DNA from: Paracoccus liaowanqingii
Lineage (GTDB): Bacteria; Pseudomonadota; Alphaproteobacteria; Rhodobacterales; Rhodobacteraceae
Assembly (NCBI RefSeq): GCF_004683865.2
Contig: NZ_CP038439.1
Coordinates: 2,024,501-2,088,500, forward strand
DNA: 64,000 nucleotides
Direction: 5' to 3'
Made by a program: the position numbers and the translations under genes. Shown one piece after another: positions 27,784 to 37,554 of the stretch. The number at the start of each line of letters is the position of its first letter. The stretch's first letter is position 1. The notes below the pieces were generated by a model. That model was not told the origin of the DNA, made no database searches, and saw nothing but the letters and a program-made list of their open reading frames with translations.

Positions 27784-29274
27784 TCAGGCAGGTCCGCCGA
27801 TAGCGGTCAGAAGCCGGAACAGGAAGGCCGACAGCAGGGCGGCGGCGGGGACCGTCACCACCCAAGCCGCGGCGATGGTCATGACATGGGACCGGCGCAC
27901 CAGCTTGCGGCGGCGGCGCTCCTCGGGGCCGGGGCGGGGACGCTCGGGAATTCCGCCCTGCGCGGCCCGCAGGCGCCGTTCCGCATCCCATTCGCGAAAG
28001 AAACCCACGCCGAAGATCGCGCCCACCGCGATATGGGTCGAGCTGACCGGCAGGCCCAGCCAGCTGGCCACGATCACCGTCATCGCCGCCGACAGCGACA
28101 CGCAGTAGGCGCGCATCGGGTTCAGCTTGGTGATCTGGCTGCCGACCATGCGGATCAGCTTGGGACCGAAGAGGAACAGCCCGAAGGACAGCCCGAAGGC
28201 CCCGATCAGCATGACCCAGAGCGGGATCGACACCGCCTCGGAGGCGCCACCCGAGCCCAGGGCCTGCACGATGGCGGCCAGCGGCCCCACCGCATTGGCC
28301 ACGTCGTTGGCGCCATGCGCGAAGGACAAAAGCGCGGCCGACACGACCAGCGGGATGCCGAACAGCACCTTGAGCGACTTGTTGCGGTTCTCCAGCCCGC
28401 GCGACTGGCGGGCGATGACCGGGATCATCACCAGCCAGATGGCCAGGCCCAGACCCGCGCCGATTGCCAGCGCCATGCCGAACGAGATGTCGATCAGCCG
28501 GCTGAGGCCCTTCAGCGCCAGATAGGCGGCGAAGGCGCCGGCCATGATGCCGATCAGCACCGGCACCAAGATGCGCGCGGCGGCGATCTTGTCGGCGCGG
28601 TAGATGATGCGGGACTTGATGAACCACAAAAACCCCGCCGCGATCACCCCACCCAGCACGGGCGAGACGACCCAGCTGGCCGCGATGGTGGCCATCGTCG
28701 GCCAGTTGACCGCGCCGAAGCCCGCCGCCGCGATCCCCGCGCCCATCACCCCGCCCACCACCGAATGCGTGGTGGAGACCGGCGCCCCGACCCAGGTGGC
28801 CAGGTTCACCCACAGCGCCGAGGACAGCAGCGCCGCCATCATCGCCCAGACGAAGACCTCCTGCGTGCCGATGCTCTCGGGCGCCACGATCCCGCGCGAG
28901 ATGGTGCCCACCACGTCGCCGCCCGCGATCAGCGCGCCCGCCGTCTCGAACACGGCGGCGATGGCGATGGCGCCGCCCATGGTCAGGGCATTGGCGCCGA
29001 CCGCGGACCCCATGTTGTTGGCCACGTCATTGGCGCCGATGTTGAGCGCCATGTAGGCGCCGAAGACCGCCGCCATCGCCACGATCAGCCCGTTGCTGGA
29101 CTGCCCGAAGGCCAGCATCGCCCCCAGGCCCGCCAGCAGCACGAAGACCAGCGCGATCCCCGGCGCGATCAGCGGGCGCGCGGCATAGGCGGTCGCGCGC
29201 TCCAGGGCCGAGAAGCGCCCGAGGTCGCGGTCCAGCGTATCGAGATGTCGGGTGTCCAGGTCGTTCAGGGCCAT
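27784..29274 (-). CDS. pit: Inorganic phosphate transporter, Pit family
   Basis: A 496-residue PiT-family symporter with two homologous halves, each with the phosphate-transporter signature: NIGANDVANNMGSAVGANA in the N-terminal half and AHGANDVANAVGPL in the C-terminal half. About ten hydrophobic helices surround a basic cytoplasmic loop (ERRRRKLVRR) near the C-terminus. It should take up metal-phosphate complexes with low affinity. The ATG at 29274 follows GAGG seven bases upstream and is preferred over codons further upstream. It is a single-gene unit. A Pho-box-like repeat 55 bases upstream suggests PhoB control. Confidence 0.92.
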   Translation of the reverse strand: MALNDLDTRHLDTLDRDLGRFSALERATAYAARPLIAPGIALVFVLLAGLGAMLAFGQSSNGLIVAMAAVFGAYMALNIGANDVANNMGSAVGANALTMGGAIAIAAVFETAGALIAGGDVVGTISRGIVAPESIGTQEVFVWAMMAALLSSALWVNLATWVGAPVSTTHSVVGGVMGAGIAAAGFGAVNWPTMATIAASWVVSPVLGGVIAAGFLWFIKSRIIYRADKIAAARILVPVLIGIMAGAFAAYLALKGLSRLIDISFGMALAIGAGLGLAIWLVMIPVIARQSRGLENRNKSLKVLFGIPLVVSAALLSFAHGANDVANAVGPLAAIVQALGSGGASEAVSIPLWVMLIGAFGLSFGLFLFGPKLIRMVGSQITKLNPMRAYCVSLSAAMTVIVASWLGLPVSSTHIAVGAIFGVGFFREWDAERRLRAAQGGIPERPRPGPEERRRRKLVRRSHVMTIAAAWVVTVPAAALLSAFLFRLLTAIGGPA

Positions 29275-29328
29275 GATGTCCTCGGGGTCGGGCAGGCGCG
29301 GCCGAGGCGCAAACGTGCCGTAGCACAA

Positions 29329-29346
29329 CCGTTACCGAACCGTCAC
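29329..29346 (+). promoter_or_regulatory. Candidate Pho box upstream of pit
   Basis: CCGTTAC (29329-29335) and CCGTCAC (29340-29346) are seven-base direct repeats with a four-base spacer, the 7-4-7 layout of PhoB sites (CTGTNAY in the model site). On the minus strand TTGTGA and TGCTAC, 17 bp apart, form a possible pit promoter through the same bases, so bound PhoB could block it. Confidence 0.45.
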
Positions 29347-29371
29347 AATCCCGAAAGCGATCCCCCGCCGG

Positions 29372-30850
29372 TCACAGCGACATGGTCGCCTTGACCGCCC
29401 GCAGCCAAGCGTCATAGCGGGCGTCGCGGTCGGCAGCCTCCATGTCGGGCGCGAAGCTGCGGTCCAGCACCCAGTCCTTGGCAAAGCCCGCCTGGTCGGG
29501 ATAGATCCCGGGCCCCTGCCCCGCCAGCCAGGCGGCGCCCAGGGCCGTCGTCTCCAGCACCTTGGGGCGGTCGACGGGGGCGCCCAGGATGTCGGACAGG
29601 AACTGCATCGCGTAATCGGACGCGCTCATGCCGCCATCCACGCGCAGGGCGGTCTCGCCCTTGGGCTCCCAATCGGCCTTCATCGCCTCCAGCAGGTCTC
29701 GGGTCTGGAAACCCACGCTCTCCAGCGCGGCGCGGGCCAGCTCGGCCGGGCCCGAGTTGCGCGTCAGCCCATAGATCGCGCCCCGGCAGTCGGGCTTCCA
29801 GTAGGGCGCCCCCAGCCCGGTGAAGGCGGGGACGAGGATCACCTGCTGGTCGGGATCGGCATGTTCCGCCAGGGGCTGGGTCTCCTTGGCATCGCGGATG
29901 ATCTTCAGCCCGTCGCGCAGCCATTGCACCACCGCGCCCGCGATGAAGATCGAGCCCTCCAGCGCATAGGTGGGCTTGCCGTCCAGCTGATAGGCGATGG
30001 TCGTCAGCAGCCGCTGGCTGGAGGCCACGGGCTGGTCCCCGGTGTTCAGAAGCGCGAAGCAGCCGGTGCCATAGGTCGATTTCATCATGCCCGGCTGGAA
30101 GCAGGCCTGGCCCACGGTCGCGGCCTGCTGGTCGCCCGCGACCCCGGTGATCGGGATCGGGCGACCGAACAGGTCGGGCCGCGTGGTGCCGAAGTCGTCC
30201 GCGCAGTCCTTGACCTCGGGCAGCATCGACATGGGGATGTCGAACAGCTTGCAGATCGTCGCCGACCACCTGCCCTTGTGGATGTCGTACAGCATCGTGC
30301 GCGCGGCATTGGTGGCATCGGTCGCATGGACCTGCCCGCCGGTCAGGTTCCAGATCAACCAGGCGTCCACCGTGCCGAAGGCCAGATCGCCCGCCTCGGC
30401 CCGCGCGCGGGCGCCCTCGACATGGTCCAGGATCCACTTGACCTTGGTGGCCGAGAAATAGGGGTCGACCAGCAGCCCGGTGCGGGCGGTGATCATGTCG
30501 GCATGGCCTGCTGCCTCCAGCTCTCGGCAGAACCCGGCGGTGCGGCGGTCCTGCCAGACGATGGCGTTGTGGACCGCCTTGCCGGTCTTGCGGTCCCAGA
30601 TCACCACCGTCTCGCGCTGGTTGGTGATGCCGATGGCCGCGATCCGGGGATTGCCGCATTTCTCGATGGCCGCGCGGCAGGTGGCGGCGGTGCTGGACCA
30701 CAGGTCGCCCGGATCGTGTTCGACCCATCCGGGGCGCGGGAAATGCTGCTCGAATTCCTCCTGCGCGCTGGCGCAGGGGTGCAGGTCGGCGTCGAAGATG
30801 ATGGCCCGGGACGAGGTCGTGCCCTGGTCGATGGCAAGGATATGGGTCAT
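29372..30850 (-). CDS. glpK: Glycerol kinase
   Basis: A 492-residue FGGY-family kinase that converts glycerol to sn-glycerol 3-phosphate. The N-terminal ATP-binding motif is [13 protein letters not shown], substrate residues lie in WVEHDP and the glycerol-kinase-specific NQRETVV. The C-terminal FGGY signature includes [11 protein letters not shown]. Length matches the family norm near 500. The ATG at 30850 has GGAGGAG upstream. It lies 20 bases after glpD, so the two form a glycerol operon. It is a distant paralogue of eryA, encoded in this window 15 kb away. Confidence 0.95.
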   Translation of the reverse strand: MTHILAIDQGTTSSRAIIFDADLHPCASAQEEFEQHFPRPGWVEHDPGDLWSSTAATCRAAIEKCGNPRIAAIGITNQRETVVIWDRKTGKAVHNAIVWQDRRTAGFCRELEAAGHADMITARTGLLVDPYFSATKVKWILDHVEGARARAEAGDLAFGTVDAWLIWNLTGGQVHATDATNAARTMLYDIHKGRWSATICKLFDIPMSMLPEVKDCADDFGTTRPDLFGRPIPITGVAGDQQAATVGQACFQPGMMKSTYGTGCFALLNTGDQPVASSQRLLTTIAYQLDGKPTYALEGSIFIAGAVVQWLRDGLKIIRDAKETQPLAEHADPDQQVILVPAFTGLGAPYWKPDCRGAIYGLTRNSGPAELARAALESVGFQTRDLLEAMKADWEPKGETALRVDGGMSASDYAMQFLSDILGAPVDRPKVLETTALGAAWLAGQGPGIYPDQAGFAKDWVLDRSFAPDMEAADRDARYDAWLRAVKATMSL

Positions 30851-30870
30851 GGAAGGCTCCTCCGTCAGTC

Positions 30871-32466
30871 TCAAGAGGCGGCAGCGCGCCCGGGTTCCCG
30901 CGCGCGTCGCGCCGCCATCCAGTCCTCCAGCGCGGCGGCCTGGGGCGCGTCCAGGCGCAGGCCCAGCTTGCTGCGGCGCCACAGCACGTCCTCGGCCCGG
31001 CGGGCATGCTCGCGGTCCATCAGCCAGATCACCTCGACCTCGGTCAGCGTGGCGCCGAAGTCCCGGCCCAGATCGGCGGCGCTGCGGGCGCCCCGCAGGA
31101 TCGCCGACGCTTCGGTCCCGTAGGCGCGCACCAGGCGCAGCGCCCACCGGTCGGTCAGGAAGGGCTGATCGGCGCGCAGCCGCGCCACCAGCGCATCCAC
31201 CCCGTCCACCGGGAAATCGCCGCCGGGCAGCGAGGCCTCGCGCGTCCAGGGCCCGGGCAGGCCCGGAAAGACCGGCGCGATCTTCTGCAGCGCGGATTCC
31301 GCCAGCCGGCGATAGGTGGTGATCTTGCCGCCGAAGACATTGAGTACCGGCGCCCCGCCCGTCCGGTCCAGCTTCAGCGTATAGTCGCGCGTGGCCGCCG
31401 AGGCGCTTTGCGCGCCGTCGTCATAGAGCGGCCGGACCCCGGAATAGGACCAGACCACGTCGTCTGCCGTCAGCTGGCGGCGGAAATACTGGTTGGCGAA
31501 ATCCAGCAGGTAATCGCGCTCCTCGGGCGTGCAGTCGGGCTTGACGGACGGGTCCTCGTGTTCGGCGTCCGTGGTGCCGATCAGCGTGAAGTCGGTCTCG
31601 TAGGGGATGGCGAAGATGATCCGACCGTCGGTTCCCTGAAAGAAATAGCACTTGTCGTGGTCATAGAGCCTCTGCGTCACGATATGGCTGCCGCGCACCA
31701 GCCGCACGCCGTCGGTCGCGTTCAGGCGCAGCGTGCCGCGGATGATCTCTCCGACCCAGGGGCCGGCGGCATTGACCAGCATGCGGGCGCGGTGCTGCCG
31801 CGTGATGCCGTCCGCATTGCGGGTGGTGACGATCCAGTGGTCGGCATGGCGGTCGGCGGACAGGACCTTGGTGCCCACCATCACGGTCGCGCCCCGCGCC
31901 TCGGCATCGCGGGCGTTCAGCACCACCAGCCGCGAATCCTCGACCCAGCAGTCGGAATATTCATACGCATGCAGGAAGCGGTCCTGCAGCGGCGCGCCCT
32001 CGGGCGTGTCCGTCAGCGACAGGGTGCGCGTGCCGGGCAGGATCTTGCGCCCGCCCAGGGTGTCGTAGAGGAACAGCCCCAGACGGATCAGCCAGGACGG
32101 GCGGCGGCCCTTCATCCAAGGCATGACCACGCCCAGCAGCTTGGAGGTCGGCGTGTCCTGCTCGAACCGCATGTCGGGATGCCACGGCAGCACGAAGCGC
32201 ATCGGCCAGCTGATATGGGGCATGGCGCGCAGCAGCACCTCGCGTTCGATCAGCGCCTCGCGGACCAGGCGGAACTCGAAATACTCCAGATAGCGCAGGC
32301 CGCCGTGGAACAGCTTGGTCGAGGCGCTGGAGGTCGCCTGCGCCAGATCGCCCATCTCGGCCAGGGTCACCGACAATCCGCGCCCGGCCGCGTCGCGGGC
32401 GATCCCGCAGCCGTTGATGCCGCCGCCGATCACGAACAGATCCACGGTCCCGTCTGCTTCCGTCAC
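30871..32466 (-). CDS. glpD: Glycerol-3-phosphate dehydrogenase, FAD-dependent
   Basis: A 531-residue flavoprotein of the GlpD family that oxidises sn-glycerol 3-phosphate to dihydroxyacetone phosphate and passes electrons to quinone at the membrane. The FAD site is [19 protein letters not shown] (residues 12-30). [12 protein letters not shown] and LVNAAGPW follow, with a C-terminal accessory domain. Compared with the paralogue eryB at 43713, it carries about 20 extra residues ([19 protein letters not shown] region) before the [11 protein letters not shown] helix. The GTG start at 32466 leaves a 223-base spacer to the acetyltransferase gene. Confidence 0.93.
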   Translation of the reverse strand: MTEADGTVDLFVIGGGINGCGIARDAAGRGLSVTLAEMGDLAQATSSASTKLFHGGLRYLEYFEFRLVREALIEREVLLRAMPHISWPMRFVLPWHPDMRFEQDTPTSKLLGVVMPWMKGRRPSWLIRLGLFLYDTLGGRKILPGTRTLSLTDTPEGAPLQDRFLHAYEYSDCWVEDSRLVVLNARDAEARGATVMVGTKVLSADRHADHWIVTTRNADGITRQHRARMLVNAAGPWVGEIIRGTLRLNATDGVRLVRGSHIVTQRLYDHDKCYFFQGTDGRIIFAIPYETDFTLIGTTDAEHEDPSVKPDCTPEERDYLLDFANQYFRRQLTADDVVWSYSGVRPLYDDGAQSASAATRDYTLKLDRTGGAPVLNVFGGKITTYRRLAESALQKIAPVFPGLPGPWTREASLPGGDFPVDGVDALVARLRADQPFLTDRWALRLVRAYGTEASAILRGARSAADLGRDFGATLTEVEVIWLMDREHARRAEDVLWRRSKLGLRLDAPQAAALEDWMAARRAREPGRAAAS

Positions 32467-32485
32467 GCGCGCGTTCCTTCGATTG

Positions 32486-32498
32486 GACAGGTTCTGTC
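32486..32498. promoter_or_regulatory. Small dyad upstream of glpD
   Basis: GACAGGTTCTGTC is a perfect 5-3-5 inverted repeat 20 bases before the glpD start. It could be an operator or an untranslated-leader hairpin. No GlpR site of known consensus was recognised. The rest of 32467-32689 holds nothing clear. Confidence 0.25.
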
Positions 32499-32689
32499 TG
32501 GCATCATTCGCGTCAAAAGGAAAGAGTTTTGGCTTCGGTTTTGTTCACATCCGTCCCGTGATCAGAGGTCTGGCGAGGGCCTGCCGCCCAAGCCTCGCGG
32601 CTCAAGCCTGCCCCACGGCGGCCTTCGTCAGAAAGATCCTACCCGCCGCCGCCCCCAAACCGCGCAGGAACGAACATCCCCCGCCGCTC

Positions 32690-33406
32690 TCACACTTCCA
32701 AGGCCGCCCGCTGCCGTCCCGCCGCGTCGAAATTGGCGGGATCCAGCCAGGCCTCGTAGATGGGCCGCAGCCGCGCCCAGTCCCCGTCCGTCATCGCGAA
32801 CCAGGCAGTGTCGCGGCTGGCGCCCTTGACGACCATGTGCTGGCGGAACACCCCCTCGGGGCGGAAACCGAACCGCGTGGCCGCGCGGATCGAGGGGGCG
32901 TTGAGCGCATTGCATTTCCATTCGAGCCGCCGATAGCCCAGGTCGAAGACATGGCGGGCGGTCAGGAACAGCGCCTCGGTCGCCATGCGCGTGCGCTGCA
33001 GCGCCGGGCCCCACATGATGCCGCCGATCTCGATCACGCCATGGGCGGTGTCGATGCGCATCAGCGCCTGCCGCCCCTCGGCGCGGCCGGTGGCGGCATC
33101 GACCACCGCGAAGACCAGCGGATCGGCGGGGACCGAGGCCTGCGCCAGCCAGGCGTCGAACTCGGCGCGGTCGGCGGGGGGCGTCTCGAAAAGCCAGCGG
33201 AAGCGGTCCTCCTGCCCCGGCGCGGTCGAGGCCTCGTACAGGGTCCCGGCATGATCCGGGCCCAAGGGCTCCAGCCGGACATAGCGTCCCGCGATCGCCG
33301 CGCGTGGGGGGCGCGGGGCCCCGGTCCAGTCCGCCAGATCCACCCTGCCGCCCCCATCCTTGATACCGGCGGCCAGCAAAGCCCGACGGGGGTGCAAAGT
33401 AAACAT
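32690..33406 (-). CDS. GNAT-family N-acetyltransferase (RimJ/RimL-like)
   Basis: A 238-residue GNAT protein of the RimJ/RimL-like branch. Its features are GRYVRLEPLGPDHAG at the start of the fold, EIGGIMWGPALQRTRMATEA (acetyl-CoA loop region), then RRLEWKCNALNAPSIRAATRFGF in pieces, the typical strand-helix end. Such enzymes acetylate an amino group of a protein or small molecule; the substrate here is unknown. The first about 35 residues precede the conserved fold, so a start nearer VDLADWTG is possible. The ATG at 33406 lacks good ribosome-site spacing. It lies 14 bases after the ChaC-like gene on the same strand. Confidence 0.8.
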   Translation of the reverse strand: MFTLHPRRALLAAGIKDGGGRVDLADWTGAPRPPRAAIAGRYVRLEPLGPDHAGTLYEASTAPGQEDRFRWLFETPPADRAEFDAWLAQASVPADPLVFAVVDAATGRAEGRQALMRIDTAHGVIEIGGIMWGPALQRTRMATEALFLTARHVFDLGYRRLEWKCNALNAPSIRAATRFGFRPEGVFRQHMVVKGASRDTAWFAMTDGDWARLRPIYEAWLDPANFDAAGRQRAALEV

Positions 33407-33420
33407 CCCCTGGGGGGCGC

Positions 33421-34131
33421 CTAGCCCGGATGCCCGGACCCGTCTCCTGCGGGCAGGGTCGCCTCGATCTCTTCGGCGACCAGCTGCTGCAGGGTCCAGA
33501 TATAGTCGTCATGGATGCCCAGCTCGGCCAGGCCCCGGGCGGTGCGCAGCAGGTATTCGGCGCCCGATCCCGCCGCCCCCGCCGCGCTGGCCAGCCTGCG
33601 GGCCTGCTGGGGCAGCGTCAGCCGGGCGACCGGCGTATCCACCGGGTCGGCATAGAAGGTCAGCGCCTCCTCGCGCCCGCGCGCCGTCTCGACCTCGATC
33701 CAGCAGGCATTGGCGGCCAGCTCGTGGGCGACCAGCTCGCGCTTCAGGATGGCGCGCAGCGAGTCGACCTCGGTGCCCGGGGCGATGTCCATCACCAGCC
33801 CCTCGCAGCTGCCGCCCGAGGCCAGCGCCAGCATCAGCCCGGGCCGTTCCGGCGTGCCGCGGAAATGCTCGAGGCTGAGCGAGAAGTCGCGGTGCCAGCC
33901 GATGGCGGTCGCGCGGCGGCGGTCCTGCACCGCAAAGCCCGGGTTCCAGATCAGCGAGCCATAGGCGAAGATCGGGATCGGGCGGGGCCGCCCCCGGGTC
34001 AGCCGGTCCGCCAGCGCGTCCAGATCGACCTCGTCCAGAAGCCGCCAGGCGGGGTCGTAGATCAGCCCCTCGGCCGGGGCGACGCGGGCGACATGGTGGT
34101 CGGACAGAACAAGTGGAACGGGCTGGGGCAT
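33421..34131 (-). CDS. chaC: ChaC-like gamma-glutamylcyclotransferase
   Basis: A 236-residue ChaC-family protein. The signature FAYGSLIWNPGF lies at about residues 54-65, and the catalytic Glu region is in the RGTPERPGLMLAL to SCEGLVMDI stretch. ChaC enzymes cleave glutathione to 5-oxoproline and Cys-Gly. A 50-residue N-terminal extension precedes the fold, as in bacterial ChaC. The ATG at 34131 is preferred. The sequence further upstream is noncoding and contains the fba terminator. Confidence 0.85.
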   Translation of the reverse strand: MPQPVPLVLSDHHVARVAPAEGLIYDPAWRLLDEVDLDALADRLTRGRPRPIPIFAYGSLIWNPGFAVQDRRRATAIGWHRDFSLSLEHFRGTPERPGLMLALASGGSCEGLVMDIAPGTEVDSLRAILKRELVAHELAANACWIEVETARGREEALTFYADPVDTPVARLTLPQQARRLASAAGAAGSGAEYLLRTARGLAELGIHDDYIWTLQQLVAEEIEATLPAGDGSGHPG

Positions 34132-34255
34132 GGGGGTCCTGCGGGATCGGGGGTCGGATCCGATCTGGTCACCCGCGCGGCCGGGGTCAAGCGGCAACGG
34201 GTGGGAACCGCCCCTGCTGCCCGTTCGGCGCGCAGGGCCCGCCCGAATCCGCAGG

Positions 34256-34290
34256 GAAAAAGGCCGCCCGGCATCGATCCCGGGCGGCCT
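34256..34290 (-). terminator. Intrinsic terminator after fba
   Basis: AGGCCGCCCGG (34261-34271) pairs with CCGGGCGGCCT at 34280-34290 around an 8-base loop. On the minus strand the stem is followed by TTTTT. It ends the eryR-eryH-eryI-fbp-fba operon. The rest of 34132-34313 is empty. Confidence 0.8.
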
Positions 34291-34313
34291 GTCGATGTCG
34301 CGGTCGCCCAAGG

Positions 34314-35354
34314 TCAGGCGGCGTAGCGGCCCGCCATCACCGACAGCGGCAGGGGGCGCAGCTTGTCGGCCTGGCCGGCGGTGCCGAAGGCCTCGAAGCG
34401 GTCCTTGCAGACCTGCGCCATCATCTGCATCGCGGGTTTCAGATACTTGCGCGGATCGAACTCGGACGGGTCCTCGGTCAGGGTCTTGCGGATCGCCGCC
34501 GTCATCGCCAGCCGGTTGTCCGTGTCGATGTTCACCTTGCGCACGCCCGAGCGGATGCCGCGCTGGATCTCCTCGACCGGGACGCCCCAGGTCGGGCGGA
34601 TGTCGCCGCCGTAGTTGTTGATGATCTCCTGCAGATCCTCGGGGACCGAGGAGGATCCGTGCATCACCAGATGGGTGTTGGGCAGGCGCTTGTGGATCTC
34701 CTCGATCACATGCATGGCCAGGATCGCGCCGTCGGGCTTTCTCGTGAACTTGTAGGCGCCGTGGCTGGTGCCCATGGCGATGGCCAGCGCGTCCACGCCG
34801 GTATCCTTGACGAACTGCTCGGCCTCGGCAGGGTCGGTCAACAGCTGGTCATGGCCCAGCTTCTCGGTGGCGCCATGGCCGTCCTCCTGATCGCCCATGC
34901 CGGTCTCCAGGCTGCCCAGCACGCCCAGCTCGCCCTCCACCGACACGCCGCAGGCATGGGCCATCTCGGTCACGCGACGGGTGATGTCGGCATTGTAGGC
35001 ATAATCGGCGGGGGTCGTGCCGTCGGCCTTCAGGCTGCCATCCATCATCACCGAGGTGAAACCGTTCTGGATCGCGGTGGCGCAGGTCTCCATGCCGTTG
35101 CCGTGATCCAGATGCATGCACAGCGGGATGTCGGGAAAGGCGCGGGCCAGCCCCTCGATCAGCCCGGCCAGCACCAGGTCGTTGGCATAGGCGCGCGCGC
35201 CCCGGCTGGCCTGCAGGATCACCGGCGAGCGGGTGGCCTGGGCCGCCTGCATGACCGCAAGGCCCTGTTCCATGTTGTTGATGTTGAAGGCGGGCACGGC
35301 ATAGCCGTGCTCGGCGGCGTGGTCCAGAAGCTGGCGCAGGGTGATCATGGACAT
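34314..35354 (-). CDS. fba: Class II fructose-bisphosphate aldolase
   Basis: A 346-residue zinc aldolase of the CbbA/class II type found in Calvin-cycle and pentose-phosphate gene clusters. CMHLDHGNG carries a zinc ligand and the phosphate loop, GTSHGAYKF and NIDTDNR are the further active-site segments. It condenses dihydroxyacetone phosphate with glyceraldehyde 3-phosphate. Many class II enzymes also accept erythrose 4-phosphate to form sedoheptulose 1,7-bisphosphate, which would suit this operon. It lies 6 bases after fbp and is last in the operon before a clear terminator. Confidence 0.92.
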   Translation of the reverse strand: MSMITLRQLLDHAAEHGYAVPAFNINNMEQGLAVMQAAQATRSPVILQASRGARAYANDLVLAGLIEGLARAFPDIPLCMHLDHGNGMETCATAIQNGFTSVMMDGSLKADGTTPADYAYNADITRRVTEMAHACGVSVEGELGVLGSLETGMGDQEDGHGATEKLGHDQLLTDPAEAEQFVKDTGVDALAIAMGTSHGAYKFTRKPDGAILAMHVIEEIHKRLPNTHLVMHGSSSVPEDLQEIINNYGGDIRPTWGVPVEEIQRGIRSGVRKVNIDTDNRLAMTAAIRKTLTEDPSEFDPRKYLKPAMQMMAQVCKDRFEAFGTAGQADKLRPLPLSVMAGRYAA

Positions 35355-35360
35355 GGGGCG

Positions 35361-36335
35361 TTATCCTTTGGTGGCGAGGGCATGGTGGATGGCGGCGACC
35401 TCGTCGGTCGCGCCGAAGATCAGGGGGGTCATGTCGTGCAGCCCGTCGGGCTGGCGGTCGAGGATCGGGCCGTGGCCGTCGGTCGCGTGACCGCCCGCCT
35501 GCTCGATCAGGAAGGCGATGGGCACGCTTTCATAGATCAGCCGCAGCCGACCGTTGGCATAGCCGGGCCGGGCATCTGCGGGATAGAGGAACGCGCCCCC
35601 CTGCAGCAGGATGCGGTGCAGCTCGCCCACGGCGGCGGCCAGCCAGCGCATGTTGAAGTCGCGCCCGCGCGGCCCCTCGCGGCCCGCCCGCAGATCGCGG
35701 GCCCAGGCCTGCAGCCCGGGCGGCCAGTGCCGCTCGTTCGAGGCATTGTAGGCGATGGTCGACGAGCTGGGCTTCAGGCGCAGGTCCTGCCGGGCGACGC
35801 GGAAGGACGCGACCTGCGCGTCCCAGGTGGCCACATGGACGCCCGCGCCGGTAGACCAGCCGAAATCGACCGAATGCCCGAACGAGCCGTAGCCCGCCGC
35901 CACCACATGCCGCCCCGGCCGCCGGAACCCCTCGGGGGCGGCGGGCAGGACGCTGAACAGCATCCCCAGAGGCGCGCCGATGCCGATGCTGCCCGACCCG
36001 TCGATCGGATCGATGGCCACGTCGAAGGCGCCGTCGGGATCCAGCAGGATGACCTCTTCGGCCTCTTCCGACAGGACCTGCCGGACGCCCGCCTCGCGCA
36101 GCACGGCGATCATGTGGTCATGCGCCGCGACATCCAGCGCCTTCTGCTTGTCGCCGCTGTCGTTGATGCCGACGATCGCCTCGGGATCGCCATGCAGACG
36201 CCCCGCCGCCAGACGCGCGGCCAGAGGCGGCAGCGCCTCGGCGATGGCGCGCACGATGGCGGCGGCGCCGTCCGGGGCCAGCAGATCAGCCAGCAGCGGG
36301 CCGGTGGCGGCCCCGTCATTGGGCAGGCGCAGCAT
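35361..36335 (-). CDS. fbp: Class I fructose-1,6-bisphosphatase-like enzyme
   Basis: A 324-residue class I FBPase-type phosphatase. LSEEAEEV supplies the acidic metal ligands (near residues 89-96) and DPIDGSGSIGIG (109-120) is the DPxDG active-site loop. Most class I enzymes read DPLDGSSNID here, so the loop is divergent. YIYN-type and IYESVPIAFLIEQAGG segments near the C-terminus fit the fold. It should remove the C1 phosphate from fructose 1,6-bisphosphate and perhaps sedoheptulose 1,7-bisphosphate. The ATG shares one base with the eryI stop (TGATG). Position next to fba and opposite tkt ties it to erythrose 4-phosphate use. Confidence 0.85.
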   Translation of the reverse strand: MLRLPNDGAATGPLLADLLAPDGAAAIVRAIAEALPPLAARLAAGRLHGDPEAIVGINDSGDKQKALDVAAHDHMIAVLREAGVRQVLSEEAEEVILLDPDGAFDVAIDPIDGSGSIGIGAPLGMLFSVLPAAPEGFRRPGRHVVAAGYGSFGHSVDFGWSTGAGVHVATWDAQVASFRVARQDLRLKPSSSTIAYNASNERHWPPGLQAWARDLRAGREGPRGRDFNMRWLAAAVGELHRILLQGGAFLYPADARPGYANGRLRLIYESVPIAFLIEQAGGHATDGHGPILDRQPDGLHDMTPLIFGATDEVAAIHHALATKG

Positions 36336-36796
36336 CAGGTCTTGGAATACTTGGCATCGACCGCGTCGATGGCGTCCACATTCCCGGCGGACTTGCCGCC
36401 CGCGTCGAAGTTCATCGTCTGCGCCAGCCAGGCATCGGCGATGGTCTTGGCGACCTCGGCCCCGATCACGCGGGCACCCATGGTGATGATCTGGGCGTTG
36501 TTCGACAGCGCGGCGCGTTCCGCCGAATAGGTGTCATGCGTCAGCGCGGCGCGGATGCCCGGCACCTTGTTGGCCGCAATGCAGACCCCGATGCCGGTCC
36601 CGCAGACCAGGATCGCGCGGTCATAGGTGCCGTCCAGCACCGCGCTGGCCACCCGGTCCGACAGGCCCGCATAGAAGGCGTCGGGGCCCGCATCGGTGCG
36701 GCTGATCTCGGACACCTCGAAGCGGTCCCTCAGGTGGTCGGCCAGAACCTTGGCCAGGCCTTCGCCCGCGCTGTCGCCTGCAATTGCCAGTTTCAT
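36335..36796 (-). CDS. eryI: D-erythrose-4-phosphate isomerase, RpiB family
   Basis: A 153-residue RpiB/LacA-family isomerase. The catalytic Cys loop [13 protein letters not shown] and the phosphate-binding end [16 protein letters not shown] are present. In Brucella the RpiB of the erythritol locus (EryI) converts D-erythrulose 4-phosphate to D-erythrose 4-phosphate. The same neighbours occur here (eryR, eryH). Compared with ordinary RpiB, the loop has VC after GTGI and a longer Asp/Ala-rich tail. The ATG overlaps the eryH stop by 4 bases. Function is inferred from that homology and context. Confidence 0.85.
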   Translation of the reverse strand: MKLAIAGDSAGEGLAKVLADHLRDRFEVSEISRTDAGPDAFYAGLSDRVASAVLDGTYDRAILVCGTGIGVCIAANKVPGIRAALTHDTYSAERAALSNNAQIITMGARVIGAEVAKTIADAWLAQTMNFDAGGKSAGNVDAIDAVDAKYSKT

Positions 36797-37554
36797 GCGT
36801 CGTCTCCGATGGTTGCGGCGCAGCGCGCCAGAATGTCCAGATAGCCGGTCACGTCCCAGGCCGAGCGTCCGATGAACAGACCGTCGACATGCGGGCAGGC
36901 GATCAGCTCGGCGCAGTTGCCGGGATTGACCGAGCCGCCATAGAGGCAGGGCACCCGCCGCCCCAGCACGTCTTGGGCCACCGCGATGATCTCGGCCTGC
37001 CGCGCATCGGCGTAATCCGAGGTCGCGGGGATGCCGTTCGCGCCGATGGCCCAAACCGGCTCGTAGGCCAGAAGGATCGTGGCGTCGGACCCAGCCACCG
37101 GCTGCAATGCGGCGCGCACCTGGGTTTCCAGCACCTCCTGCGCGCGGCCCGCCTCGCGTTCGGCCAGGGTCTCGCCGATGCAGATCAGCGGGATCAGGCC
37201 GTGACGGACGGCGGCGGCGGTCTTCAGGCCCACCGTCATGTCCGTCTCGCCGAAATGCTCGCGGCGCTCGCTGTGGCCCAGCTCGACGATGTCCAGCCCG
37301 CAATCGGTCAGCATCACCGGGCTGATCTCTCCGGTCCAGGCGCCCGCGTCGTCCCAATGCATGTTCTGCGCGCCGACCTTGACGTCGCTGCCCGCCAGCA
37401 TCTCGGCCACCTGGCGGCAGGCGGTGAAGGGCGGGATCACGAAGCGCTGGATGCGCGGATCGCCCGGGGCATCCGCCAGGCCTTGGGCAAAGGCGCGGGC
37501 CTCGGCCAGGGTCTTGTTCATCTTCCAGCTGGTGCCGATCCAGAAGTCGGTCAT
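36793..37554 (-). CDS. eryH: Tetrulose-4-phosphate isomerase, TpiA-like (EryH)
   Basis: A 253-residue triose-phosphate-isomerase homologue. The catalytic His ([11 protein letters not shown]) and Glu (AYEPVWAIG) remain, but the N-terminal substrate motif reads GTSWKMNKT (residues 7-15), with Ser where true TPI has Asn in GNWKMN. The housekeeping TpiA at 54457 in this window keeps the Asn. This version is characteristic of the TpiA2/EryH enzymes that act on tetrulose phosphate in erythritol catabolism. It is coupled by ATGA overlaps to eryR upstream and eryI downstream. Confidence 0.88.
   Translation of the reverse strand: MTDFWIGTSWKMNKTLAEARAFAQGLADAPGDPRIQRFVIPPFTACRQVAEMLAGSDVKVGAQNMHWDDAGAWTGEISPVMLTDCGLDIVELGHSERREHFGETDMTVGLKTAAAVRHGLIPLICIGETLAEREAGRAQEVLETQVRAALQPVAGSDATILLAYEPVWAIGANGIPATSDYADARQAEIIAVAQDVLGRRVPCLYGGSVNPGNCAELIACPHVDGLFIGRSAWDVTGYLDILARCAATIGDDA

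Noticed and set aside
30871..32466. The extra about 20 residues in GlpD as a novel insertion
   Set aside because: It looks like a regular feature of GlpD proteins in this bacterial group rather than a new insertion; it is only notable against eryB.
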